From DATLGB01 sp038258425 (GTDB lineage Bacteria; Actinomycetota; Thermoleophilia; Solirubrobacterales; Solirubrobacteraceae): 64,000 bases of DNA. The notes beneath the pieces are model-generated. The model did not search any database. It saw only the letters and a program-made list of their open reading frames with translations, and was not told where the DNA came from. Positions 1 through 7,702 of the stretch are shown piece by piece. Each line of letters starts with the position of its first letter. Position 1 is the stretch's first letter. Location: assembly GCA_038258425.1 (NCBI GenBank), contig JBBSPV010000004.1:74629-138628 (forward strand), in the 5' to 3' direction. The translations under genes were made by a program, and so were the position numbers.

Positions 1-48
1 CACGTCGGTACCGAGCATGCCGGCGGCGCCGGTGATCAACAGGCGCAT
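1..48 (-). CDS. rmlD: dTDP-4-dehydrorhamnose reductase, N-terminal fragment
   Basis: Only the first 16 codons lie in the window; the gene continues off the left edge. The translation MRLLITGAAGMLGTDV is a Rossmann-fold start with the GxxGxxG NAD(P)-binding pattern seen in RmlD/RfbD reductases. RmlD catalyses the last step of dTDP-L-rhamnose synthesis. The identification leans on the neighbour: rmlA lies upstream on the same strand, separated by a tandem-repeat block. Other extended SDR sugar enzymes (for example RmlB or GalE types) share this motif, so the exact family is not certain from 16 residues. Confidence 0.6.
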   Translation of the reverse strand, partial: MRLLITGAAGMLGTDV

Positions 49-52
49 GTCT

Positions 53-270
53 CGGCCTGCGGCCCTCGCAGGCGCGTCGGAGACCGGGCTTCGCCCTGCA
101 ACCGGCTTTCGGCCTGCACGCCTCGCAGGTGCGTCCTTACCGGAGACCGGGCTTCGCCCTTTGACCGGCTTTCGGCCTGCACGCCTCGCAGGTGCGTCCT
201 TGCCGGAGACCGGGCTTCGCCCTTTGACCGGCTTTCGCCGTCCAGTCGTCGCAAGCTCCTCCTTACCGGC
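53..270. repeat. 63-bp tandem repeat between rmlA and rmlD
   Basis: The string GGAGACCGGGCTTCGCCC recurs at 79, 142 and 205, a spacing of exactly 63 bp. Partial, more diverged copies flank it on both sides. Each unit holds two short hairpins: GGGC-TTC-GCCC, and CCTGC with GCAGG separated by seven bases. The period is 21 codons, so frames stay open through the block, but it lies after the rmlA stop codon and before the rmlD start. I treat it as non-coding repeat DNA. There are no unique spacers, so it is not a CRISPR array. Confidence 0.85.
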
Positions 271-277
271 GACGTCA

Positions 278-1357
278 CTAGAGGATCCCGATCTCGGAGT
301 TGTCGCCCACCATGAACCGGTAGGCGCGGGGCTGGCGGCTGCCGCGGGAGATCCGCACGTCCTTGCCGAGCAGGCTCGACTCCATCCGCCCGTCGAGGCC
401 GATGACCTTGGAGCCCTCGAGCAGGATGGAGTGCTCGACCTCGGCCGAGTCGACGACGCAGCCGGCGCCGATCGCGGTGTACGGGCCGACGTAGGCGTCC
501 CGCACGAGCGCACCCGCGCCGATCACGGCGGGCCCGCGGACGCTCGCGCGCTCGAGCCGGGCGCCCGCCTCGACGACGACGCGGCCGTCGACCCGGCTGT
601 CCACGAGCTCGCCCCGGACGTCGCGGGCGAAGGTCTCGAGGATCAGGCGGTTGGCCTCGAGCATGTCGTCGAGGCGGCCCGTGTCCTTCCACCAGCCGCG
701 GACGACGTGGCTCTCGACCGTGTGCCCCTCGTCGACGAGCCACTGGATCGCGTCGGTGATCTCCAGCTCGCCCCGGGGGGAGGGCTCGATCGCGCGGGCC
801 GCTGTGTGGATCAGCGGGGTGAACATGTAGACGCCGACGAGCGCGAGGTCCGAGGGCGGGTCGGCCGGTTTCTCGACGAGCCGCTCGATGCCGCGGCCGT
901 CCGCCCCGAGCTCGGCGACGCCGTAGTTCTGCGGGTCGGGCACCTGCGTGAGGAGGATCAGCGCCTGCGGCTCGTGCTCGCGGAAGGCCTGCACGAGCTC
1001 GGCCATCCCGCCCTGCAGGAGGTTGTCCCCGAGGTACATGACGAACGACGAGTCGCCGAGGTAGTCCGCCGCGGTGAGCACGGCGTGGGCCAGGCCGGCC
1101 GGCTCGTCCTGGACGATGTAGGTGAGCTCGACGCCGAAGCGCGAGCCGTCCCCGGCCGCCGCGCGGATCTCGTCGCCCGTCTCCGGGGCGATGATGATGC
1201 CGATCTCGCGGATCCCGGCCTCCGCCATCGCCTCGATGCCGAAGAACAGGACGGGCTTGTTCGCCACCGGCACGAGCTGCTTGGCCGACGTGTAGGTGAT
1301 CGGGCGCAGGCGCGTGCCGCGCCCGCCCGAGAGGATCAGGCCCTTGAGGTCTGCCAT
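278..1357 (-). CDS. rmlA: Glucose-1-phosphate thymidylyltransferase, long form
   Basis: The product has 359 residues and makes dTDP-glucose from dTTP and glucose-1-phosphate, the first step of dTDP-rhamnose synthesis. The N-terminus carries the nucleotidyltransferase signature GGRGTRLRP (residues 11-19), followed by KQLVPVANKP and later VEKP. From about residue 240 the sequence becomes hexapeptide-like (repeated I/V-G-x-G and V-x-x-S pattern), a left-handed beta-helix. That tail and the length fit the long RmlA class rather than the ~290-residue enterobacterial form. The start is the ATG that places the catalytic loop at the usual position. A TAGCCT hexamer lies ten bases upstream of it. The reading frame extends further upstream but is unlike the family there. 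Confidence 0.9.
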   Translation of the reverse strand: MADLKGLILSGGRGTRLRPITYTSAKQLVPVANKPVLFFGIEAMAEAGIREIGIIIAPETGDEIRAAAGDGSRFGVELTYIVQDEPAGLAHAVLTAADYLGDSSFVMYLGDNLLQGGMAELVQAFREHEPQALILLTQVPDPQNYGVAELGADGRGIERLVEKPADPPSDLALVGVYMFTPLIHTAARAIEPSPRGELEITDAIQWLVDEGHTVESHVVRGWWKDTGRLDDMLEANRLILETFARDVRGELVDSRVDGRVVVEAGARLERASVRGPAVIGAGALVRDAYVGPYTAIGAGCVVDSAEVEHSILLEGSKVIGLDGRMESSLLGKDVRISRGSRQPRAYRFMVGDNSEIGIL

Positions 1358-1370
1358 AGGGGGCGGCAGG

Positions 1371-1604
1371 CTACCGAGTGCCGTGCTGGTCGAAGGTCGT
1401 GTCGTCCTCGTCGCCGCCGGAGGAGATGCGGCTCGACCCCTCGCCGACGCCCATGGAGCCCTCGTGCTCCGCACCCTCGGGGTGCTGGTTGATGTCCATG
1501 CGCGAGTGGCGGGTGTAGTAGCCGTACACGCCGCCGAAGAAGATGAAGACGGCGACTGCCACGAGGGCGAAGCCGCCCCAGCCCACGGCGAGGATCGAGG
1601 TCAT
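1371..1604 (-). CDS. Small single-pass membrane protein, function unknown
   Basis: The product has 77 residues. Residues 4-29 form one hydrophobic segment (Ala/Val/Phe-rich, ending FFGGVYGYYTR) and the rest is polar and acidic with Ser/Gly and Asp/Glu runs. This is a type I/III single-pass layout with a soluble tail. Similar short proteins with a YGYYTR motif just after the membrane segment are, from memory, common in Actinobacteria without an assigned function. It lies between rmlA (13 bp downstream) and a flavin-type oxidoreductase gene (9 bp upstream), all on the minus strand, so co-transcription is plausible. Confidence 0.65.
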   Translation of the reverse strand: MTSILAVGWGGFALVAVAVFIFFGGVYGYYTRHSRMDINQHPEGAEHEGSMGVGEGSSRISSGGDEDDTTFDQHGTR

Positions 1605-1613
1605 GGTCTGGTG

Positions 1614-2084
1614 CTACCCGCCGAGCTTGCGATGGTCCCAGGTCGCGCGCGAGCGCTCCCGGAACTCCAGCGCCACCCGCTTGCGGGCCTGGGCGCGCAG
1701 CGCCTGGCGCACCTCCGGCGTGACCTCCCCGCCGCCGTAGCGGCCGGCGAGCTCGGCGCCGACGCCGGCGACCGTCTCCGGGTCGTCGTGGACGGCGGCC
1801 TCGGCCGTGAGCATCACCCCGTGCAGCTGGTCGTAGCGGTCGCGGCCGGCCTCGACCTGCAGCGTGCAGCGGGGATCGCGCCGGAGGTTGACCACCTTCT
1901 GCGAGCGCCCGTAGGTCCACGCCCACAGGACCGGGTCCGCGGCGTCGACGCCTTCGGCGTCCGTCGAGGCCGGGCGGACGACGTACCAGAGGGGCATGAG
2001 GTGCGGCCAGCCGTCCGGGCCCAATGTCGCGCAGGTCACGATCCGCTCCTCGTCGAGGAAGGCGAGCACCTCCGCCGGCGACAT
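1614..2084 (-). CDS. Pyridoxamine 5'-phosphate oxidase-like / F420-dependent oxidoreductase
   Basis: The product has 156 residues and the split-barrel layout of the PPOX/FDOR family. It opens with a helix (SPAEVLAFLDEERI), then VTCATLGPDGWPHLMPLWYV, the strand pair that binds the cofactor, followed by R-DPR-C-L-VE-G-R-D. In Actinobacteria such proteins use F420 or FMN; the substrate cannot be told from sequence. The ATG at 2084 is chosen because GGAG lies six bases upstream. A GTG further upstream is possible. The gene follows the double WYL regulator on the same strand with a 29-bp gap. Confidence 0.75.
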   Translation of the reverse strand: MSPAEVLAFLDEERIVTCATLGPDGWPHLMPLWYVVRPASTDAEGVDAADPVLWAWTYGRSQKVVNLRRDPRCTLQVEAGRDRYDQLHGVMLTAEAAVHDDPETVAGVGAELAGRYGGGEVTPEVRQALRAQARKRVALEFRERSRATWDHRKLGG

Positions 2085-2113
2085 GGCGATCTCCGCGCGC
2101 TGCGAGGCCACGC

Positions 2114-4198
2114 TCAGGTGACCAGGGCCTTCTCGGCGGCCTGCAGCACCATCTCGCGCAGGTCGGCGGGCTCGAGGACGACGGCATCCCCGGCCTCCTT
2201 GAGGATCTCCGTGACGAGGAAGTGCTCGCCCTTGAAGGTCCATTCGACGACGATCGAGCCGTCCTCGCCCTCGGCGATCACCGTGCGCTCCTCGCGGGCC
2301 CAGCGCGCCTGCTCGGCGGAGATCCACACGCGGGCGACGCGGGAGCCGCCGACCTCGCCCGTGCGGGGCCAGCCCTCGATGTCGGCGACGGGGTCGAGGT
2401 CCGGCCGCGGCTCGTAGCCGACGTCGGAGATCGTCGCCCGCTTGATCCGGTCCAGCCGGAAATGGCGGGACTGCTCCTTGGCCGGGTCGTAGCTCGAGAC
2501 GTACCACCCCTCCCGCCCGTTCATCAGCGCGTAGGGCTCGATCACCCGCTCGGAGAAGCGGTCCTCGGCGAACGCGTAGTACTCGAGCTCGAGCAGCTTG
2601 CGTCCCTCGATGGCCTCCGCGACCACGCGGGCCACCTGCGAGTCGTCCCCGCCGGCCGTCGTCACGTGCAGGCCCTCGCGCACGGGGTCCTCGCCGAGCG
2701 CGGCCACGATCTTCTCCCGCGCGGAGTCCAGCGCGCCCGCGGGCAGGTGGTCGCCGATCAGGTCGATCGCGGCGACGAGCGCCTTGGCCTCGATCGGCAG
2801 CAGGCGCGCGGGGCGGTCGAAGGTGTCCGAGTAGGGCTCCGTGTCGACCTCGATGAGCCCGCCGGGCAGGAACTCGGCGTAGAGCACGTAGGTGCCGCCG
2901 CCGAAGTTCACGACGTTGAGCACGTTGACGTCCTCGTGCAGCTCCTGCTCGGACATCTGCAGCTGCTCGAGCACCTCGGCGACGGGGAGCCGCCGGTCGT
3001 CGCGGCCGGCTTTGATCAGCACGGAGGCGAGGGTGACGAGCCGGGCGAAGCGCTCGGGCCGGATCGCAGCCTCGGCGCGCGAGGCGCGGCCGCCGCGGCC
3101 CTCCGGCTCGTCCGGCACGGCGGCGGCGAGGCGGGCCGCGGCCCGGGCGCGAGCGGCGTCGTCGACGTGGACGGCCGGCTCGCCCTGATGGGCGGCGGCG
3201 AGCCGCTCGAGCCGCTCGCCGGCCTCGCGGACGAGCTCGGGCGGCCCGAGGATGCGGGCGTTGTCGCCGAAGCCGAGCGTCCAGGCGATCAGCAGCCGGG
3301 GGAGTGCGTACTCCGTGCGGAAGACCGATCCGCCGGCCCCGTCCTCGGCCGGCAGCAGCTCCCCGTAGGCGGCGAAGTGGCGCTCGACGTGCCAGGCGAT
3401 GCGCTCGGAGATCCACACCTCGGCGGTGTCCACGGACTCCCCGAGCTGCCACGGGATGCGGTTGGCGTAGACCCGCGGGTCGAAGTCCTCCGGCCGTTGG
3501 AAGTCGTGCTCGGCCTTGGTCGCGTAGGCGACCTTGCCGCGGATGCGGTCGAGCCGGAACATGCGCGTCGCCCTGCGCTCGTGCGCGTGGCCGACGAGAT
3601 AGAATTGGCCGCCCTCGAAGAGCAGGTGGTACGGGTCGACGCGGCGCAGGGCCGTCTCGTCGGAGGCCATGGTGTGGTACTCGAACTCGATCCGCTTGCG
3701 GCGGTAGATCGCCGTGTCGATCTTCGCGATCCGCTGTGAGACGTCGTGGCCGCCCGCCGCGGCGGTGATGCCGAGCCCGAGCGTGCGCTGGTGCGGGAGG
3801 TCGAGCGGCGACGGGCGCCCCCAGGTGATCTGCTGCAGAGCGAGCCGCAGGGGCTCCGCGTAGGCGAACTCGCCGTCGAGCAGCGACAGCGACGTCTGCA
3901 GGGAGGCGAGCTCGCGGTCGGTGAAGGCGACGGCGGGGAGGTGGAAGGCCTCGCGCGCGAGGGAGTAGTTCTCCTGCTCGGAGAAGCCGTCGGCCGGTCG
4001 CTCGACGGTGAGCTGGATGCCGAGCGACTCGAGCTCGGCGCGGTCGGCGTAGAAGCGCCGGGCGAACGCGTCCTCGGTCATGTCGGAGTAGCCCTCGACG
4101 TCGCGCCGGATCTCCGTGGCGGTGACGGGCCGCCGCTCCGCCATCAGGTAGGAGATCAGCGACAACTGCCGGATGAGCTTCTCGGTGTCCTTGGCCAA
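2114..4198 (-). CDS. Fused PafB/PafC-type transcriptional regulator with two WYL domains
   Basis: The product is about 694 residues and consists of two tandem HTH-WYL units. The first unit has an N-terminal winged helix (DTEKLIRQLSLISYLMAERR) and a WYL core with YHLLF...FYLVGH and MFRLDRI. The second repeats the plan with IEPYALMNGREGWYVSSYD and HFRLDRI. In mycobacteria PafB and PafC are separate genes that together activate the LexA-independent DNA-damage response; here they are one polypeptide. I chose the TTG at 4198, which gives an N-terminus MAKDTEKL and has TACCAT nine bases upstream. A GTG at 4258 in frame is the alternative. The divergent LuxR gene starts about 130 bp away. Confidence 0.8.
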   Translation of the reverse strand: MAKDTEKLIRQLSLISYLMAERRPVTATEIRRDVEGYSDMTEDAFARRFYADRAELESLGIQLTVERPADGFSEQENYSLAREAFHLPAVAFTDRELASLQTSLSLLDGEFAYAEPLRLALQQITWGRPSPLDLPHQRTLGLGITAAAGGHDVSQRIAKIDTAIYRRKRIEFEYHTMASDETALRRVDPYHLLFEGGQFYLVGHAHERRATRMFRLDRIRGKVAYATKAEHDFQRPEDFDPRVYANRIPWQLGESVDTAEVWISERIAWHVERHFAAYGELLPAEDGAGGSVFRTEYALPRLLIAWTLGFGDNARILGPPELVREAGERLERLAAAHQGEPAVHVDDAARARAAARLAAAVPDEPEGRGGRASRAEAAIRPERFARLVTLASVLIKAGRDDRRLPVAEVLEQLQMSEQELHEDVNVLNVVNFGGGTYVLYAEFLPGGLIEVDTEPYSDTFDRPARLLPIEAKALVAAIDLIGDHLPAGALDSAREKIVAALGEDPVREGLHVTTAGGDDSQVARVVAEAIEGRKLLELEYYAFAEDRFSERVIEPYALMNGREGWYVSSYDPAKEQSRHFRLDRIKRATISDVGYEPRPDLDPVADIEGWPRTGEVGGSRVARVWISAEQARWAREERTVIAEGEDGSIVVEWTFKGEHFLVTEILKEAGDAVVLEPADLREMVLQAAEKALVT

Positions 4199-4327
4199 GG
4201 TCTGCGCATGGTAGACCGGGCGGTCTGGCGCCCCGCCCGTTTCGGGGTGGATCGGCACGCTCTTTGCGGGCTTTCGGCGGCGTGCGTGGCACCCGCGTGA
4301 CGGGTGGTGCCGGCGGCGGCGGGAGGT

Positions 4328-4975
4328 ATGGTCGCCGGCGTGCGCATCCGCCTCGCCCTGGTGGAGGACCACCAAGCCCTGCGCCACGGGCTCGAGCTCT
4401 TGCTCGGCCAGCAGGGCTGCGAGGTGGTCGGGACCGCGGGGGACCGGCCCGGGGGGCTCGAGCTCGTGCGCGACGCCGACCCCGACGTCGTCGTCGTCGA
4501 CGTCGGCCTGGGCGCCGACTCGGGCATCGCCCTCGCGCGCGATCTCGTCGGTGACCGCGCCGACCGGGCCGTGCTCCTCTACACGGGCTCGGACGACGTG
4601 GAGCAGCTGCTGCACGGCCTGGACGCCGGCGCCCGCGGCTACGCCCTCAAGCAGGGGGCGCCCGACGAGCTCATGGACGCGATCACGACGGTCGCGCGCG
4701 GCGGCACCTACGTCGACCCGCGCCTGCGTCCCGCTCTCAAGACCCACCACACCACCCAGCGCCAGGTGAGCCTGTCGGCGCGGGAGCGCCAGATCGTCGA
4801 ACTGCTCGCCGACGGGCTCACGGGCGAGGAGGTCGCGCACCGGCTCGTGCTCTCGGCGGAGACCGTGAAGACCCACATCCGCAACGCGCTCGTCAAGCTC
4901 GAGGCGCGCAACCGGGTCCACGGCGTCGCCATCGCCCTGCGCGACGGCCACATCCGCGCCGGCGCTTCGAGCTAG
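4328..4975 (+). CDS. LuxR/NarL-family response regulator, orphan
   Basis: The product has 215 residues: an N-terminal receiver domain and a C-terminal LuxR helix-turn-helix. The receiver has the acidic pair ED (residues 13-14), the phospho-acceptor Asp58 in DVVVVDVG, and K110-type KQG near its end. The output domain reads LSARERQIVELLADG then SAETVKTHIRNALVKL. No histidine kinase is adjacent, so its partner is elsewhere. GGGAGG lies directly before the ATG at 4328, too close to be ideal, so the GTG at 4340 (13 nt from GGAGG) is an alternative. Upstream, 4288-4311 holds an inverted repeat (GGCACCCG / CGGGTGgTGCC) in the space shared with the WYL gene. Confidence 0.85.
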   Translation: MVAGVRIRLALVEDHQALRHGLELLLGQQGCEVVGTAGDRPGGLELVRDADPDVVVVDVGLGADSGIALARDLVGDRADRAVLLYTGSDDVEQLLHGLDAGARGYALKQGAPDELMDAITTVARGGTYVDPRLRPALKTHHTTQRQVSLSARERQIVELLADGLTGEEVAHRLVLSAETVKTHIRNALVKLEARNRVHGVAIALRDGHIRAGASS

Positions 4976-5021
4976 GCGAGGCCCGGTCCGGCGCGGCCAG
5001 TACCGCCTCCGTCGACGGGTA

Positions 5022-5984
5022 CTAGGCGGCGACGCGGTCGGCGAACCACGCCGACCCGGACAGCGCACGGTCGAAGCCCGACCACTGGGCGCCCTCGGGC
5101 AGCTCCTTCTCGATGCGATCGAAGGAGCCCAGGCGGCCGCCGAGGTTGTCGATCATGTGCACGAGCGTGGCCTCGCGCGTGCACGGCAGGACGGGCGAGC
5201 CGTGCTCGTGGGTGCCGTGGTGGCTGAGGATGATGTGCAGCACCGCGGCGGCCGTGCGGGGCGGGAAGCCGGGCAGGTCCTCGATGAGCCGGCGCACGCG
5301 GTAGTAGCCCATCGGGATCTCGCCCTGGAGCTTGCCGAGGTCGGTCATCTCGATGGTCAGCGGGTCCGTCGTGTAGGCGTCGAGCTTGCCGATGTCGTGG
5401 ACCAGGGCGCCGGTGACCGCGACGTCGCGGTCGATGCCCCCGAACGTCGAGGCCATGGCCGAAACGCCCTGCGCCACGGACAGCGAGTGCTCGAGCAGGC
5501 CGTGGCGGTAGGCCTGGTGGAAGTACTTCGCCGCGGGTGCCTCCCGGTAGGCGGCCCAGGTCTCCGTGCCCTCGGAGAACACGCGGTCCAGCAGTGCCCG
5601 CAGGTGCGGGCACTGGACGGTCGCGATCAGATCGCGCAGGTCGGCCTCCATCTGCTCGGCCGACAGCGGCGGCCCGTCGAGCAGCGCCTCCAGGTCGGCC
5701 TCGAAGGGGTGCGCGGGGCGGATGGCGCTCACCGTGAGCTGCCCGCCGTAGCGCGGATGATGGCTGAAGCGGCCGGCCACGCGAACGATCGCGCCCGGCC
5801 GGCAGCCCTCCGACACCGCCTCGCACCCGTCCCACATGACCCCGGCGAGGCTGCCGGTGCGGTCGCTGAGCCCGAGCTTGAGGTAGCGCGCGCCGTCGCG
5901 CCGGGCGCGCTCCTCACGGGTGCGCAGCACGAGCACGACGTCGCAGTCCTGCCCGTCGGTGAGGTCCCGGATGCTCATGGTCAT
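5022..5984 (-). CDS. YhaM-like 3'-5' exonuclease (OB fold plus HD domain)
   Basis: The product has 320 residues. Residues ~5-90 form an OB-fold nucleic-acid-binding domain (YLKLGLSDRTGSLAGVMWDG), and ~150-285 an HD phosphohydrolase domain with HGLLEHSLSV, ALVHDIGKLDAY and LHIILSHHG. This order is that of YhaM/CbfI, an exoribonuclease that also degrades DNA in Firmicutes. The start could be the ATG at 5984 or 5978. A TAGCTT hexamer at 5989-5994 is only four bases from the first and ten from the second, so 5978 may be used. It is divergent from the broken MFS gene, and its 3' end faces the LuxR gene. Confidence 0.82.
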   Translation of the reverse strand: MTMSIRDLTDGQDCDVVLVLRTREERARRDGARYLKLGLSDRTGSLAGVMWDGCEAVSEGCRPGAIVRVAGRFSHHPRYGGQLTVSAIRPAHPFEADLEALLDGPPLSAEQMEADLRDLIATVQCPHLRALLDRVFSEGTETWAAYREAPAAKYFHQAYRHGLLEHSLSVAQGVSAMASTFGGIDRDVAVTGALVHDIGKLDAYTTDPLTIEMTDLGKLQGEIPMGYYRVRRLIEDLPGFPPRTAAAVLHIILSHHGTHEHGSPVLPCTREATLVHMIDNLGGRLGSFDRIEKELPEGAQWSGFDRALSGSAWFADRVAA

Positions 5985-6042
5985 CGGGAAGCTAGTCGGG
6001 CCTCCGGACGCGTTCCTGACGCCCGCCTAGCGTGACCGGGTC

Positions 6043-6997
6043 GTGTCGCCGCGGACCGCCATCACCGCGATCTTCGCGCTCAACGGCGCGGGGTTCGCGG
6101 CCTGGTACGCGCGCCTGCCGGCGATCACGGACGAGCTCGGGCTGAGCCCGGGGGAGATCGGCATCGCGCTGCTCGGCGCCCCGATCGGGCTGCTGCTCGC
6201 GCAGGGTGCGATCGGCGCGCTGATCGCCCGCCACGGGTCCTACGCGCTGCTGCGGGCGTCCCCGCTGGCCTTCGCGCTGATCGTCCTGCCGGCCCTCGCG
6301 TGGGACCTGCCGTCGCTGTGCCTCGCCGTCGCGCTGACGGGCGCCGCCAACGGCGCGATCGACGTGACGATGAACGCCCAGGGCCTCGTCGTGGAGCGGG
6401 CCGCGCGCGTGCGGCTGTTCACGACGCTGCACGCCGGCTTCTCCTTCGGCGCGCTGGGCGGCGCGCTCGCCGCCGCCGCGGTGGCCGCCGCCGGGGTCGA
6501 CGCGCTGCCGCACCTCGCCGCGTGGGGACTGGCCGCGGCTCTGGTGGGCGCTGTCGCTCTGCGCGGGCTGATCCGCGACCAGGGCGCGCCGCGCGAGCGG
6601 CGCGAGGGCCGCGCGCGGCTCGACCGGCGGCTGCTCGCGCTCGGGCTCCTCGCCTTCTGCTGCCTCATGGCGGAGGGATCGGTGACGGACTGGAGCGCGC
6701 TGTTCATGGACCGGGTGGCGGGCGCGAGCGCCGGAGCGGCCCCGCTCGGTCTCGCGGCCTTCTCGCTGACCATGGGCTTCGGCCGGCTGGCGGGGGACGC
6801 GCTGGGCGTGCGTTACGGCGCCCGAGGCCGCCCCGCGCCTCGCGGCCGTGTCCGCCGCCGGGTACGTCGGGTTCCTCGTCGGGCCGCCCGCGATCGGCGG
6901 CCTCGCCGAGCTCGCCGGCCTGCGCGCGGCGTTGCTGCTCGCGTGCGGTGCCTGCGTGCTCGCCGCGGCGCTGGCGGGCGTGCTCACCCGGGACTGA
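6043..6997 (+). pseudogene. MFS transporter with internal deletion and frameshift
   Basis: The first ~258 codons encode an ordinary MFS protein of the YbjJ/fucose-permease type: alternating hydrophobic helices, ALTGAANGAIDVTMNAQG and TLHAGFSFGALGGALAAAA. After LAGDALGVRYGA the reading frame fails near 6820. Coding resumes two bases out of phase as PEAAPRLAAVSAAGYVGF and runs through two more helices to the stop at 6997. Compared with homologues of ~390 residues, the stretch holding about two to three helices (normally up to NVVPLVFSAAGR) is missing. The simplest reading is a deletion of roughly 200 bp that was not a multiple of three. The GTG start has TAGCGT nine bases upstream. Confidence 0.75.
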
Positions 6998-7005
6998 GGG
7001 CGGCC

Positions 7006-7067
7006 GGCTGGGGGGTGGTCGAGGTTAAGGCCAGTAGCGGTCCTCAACCTCGACCACCCCCCCAGCC
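7006..7067. repeat. Dispersed palindromic element, copy A
   Basis: The arms GGTGGTCGAGGTT and AACCTCGACCACC pair perfectly and are extended by a G-run facing a C-run (six G against seven C) and outer CTG/CAG. The central part (AAGG...TCCT) can add a few further pairs. The element lies between the convergent ends of the broken MFS gene and the GNAT gene. A nearly identical copy is at 28513-28570. It could serve as a bidirectional terminator, but the conserved loop sequence suggests a mobile or amplified repeat family similar in concept to REP/BIME elements. Confidence 0.8.
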
Positions 7068-7102
7068 ACCTCGACCACCCCACCTCCCGCCCCGGCGGCT
7101 CC

Positions 7103-7669
7103 TCAGCGCGCGCGCCAGTCCTCCGCCACGAGGCCGTAGACCGCATGGTCGATCGTCCGCTCGCCCACGCGCTCGGCGTGGCGGGCGATGCCCTCGAGGG
7201 TGAAGCCGAGCCGCTCGGGGATCGCGCGCGACCGGCGGTTGTCGACCCCCGCCCGGATCTCCACGCGGTCCACGCCCCAGCGGCCGAACCCGTGCGCGAC
7301 ATAGGCGCGGACCGCCGTGGTCATGATGCCGCGCCCACAGACGTCGGCGGCGAGCCAGTACCCGACGGACATGCGCCGGTGCGCCCACACCGCGTCGTGC
7401 ACCCCGATGCCTCCCGCGATCCGGCCGTCCGCCTCGACGGCCGTCTGCAGCCCCCGGTTGTCGGCCAGCTGGCGCCGCGCCTGGCGGATCCAGAGCAGCG
7501 CCGCTTCGCCCGTGTAGCCCCCGGTCCACGGCAGCCACGGGTCCAGATGGGCCCGGTTGGCGTCGACCACCGCCGCGAGCTCGGGCGCGTCGGTCTCCTC
7601 CCACAGCCGCAGCCGCACCCCGTCCATGAGTGGACGATCCAGCACCCGGTTGAGCCTATTCGCGGTCAT
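7103..7669 (-). CDS. GNAT-family N-acetyltransferase (RimJ/RimL type)
   Basis: The product has 188 residues with the RimL/YdaF plan: RLRLWEETDAPELAAVVDAN at the start of the fold, NRAHLDPWLPW, then the acetyl-CoA binding turn CGRGIMTTAV and RSRAIPERLGFTLEGIARHA near the end. Enzymes of this class acetylate N-termini, amino acids or small molecules; the substrate is unknown here. The ATG at 7669 gives a slightly long leader; the ATG at 7627 (MDGVRLRL) is also possible. The DHA2 transporter gene is divergent, 33 bp away. Confidence 0.8.
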   Translation of the reverse strand: MTANRLNRVLDRPLMDGVRLRLWEETDAPELAAVVDANRAHLDPWLPWTGGYTGEAALLWIRQARRQLADNRGLQTAVEADGRIAGGIGVHDAVWAHRRMSVGYWLAADVCGRGIMTTAVRAYVAHGFGRWGVDRVEIRAGVDNRRSRAIPERLGFTLEGIARHAERVGERTIDHAVYGLVAEDWRAR

Positions 7670-7702
7670 CCCAGCGGCGCCGACGCTCGTAACGTGGCCG
7701 TC

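Noticed and set aside
53..270. Possible CRISPR array
   Set aside because: The repeats are directly contiguous with a 63-bp period and no unique spacers, and no cas gene is nearby.
36..743. 235-residue minus-strand open frame at the left edge
   Set aside because: It runs out of frame through the 3' part of rmlA and then through the 63-bp repeat. The translation is Arg/Pro-rich and matches nothing; rmlA in another frame explains the DNA.
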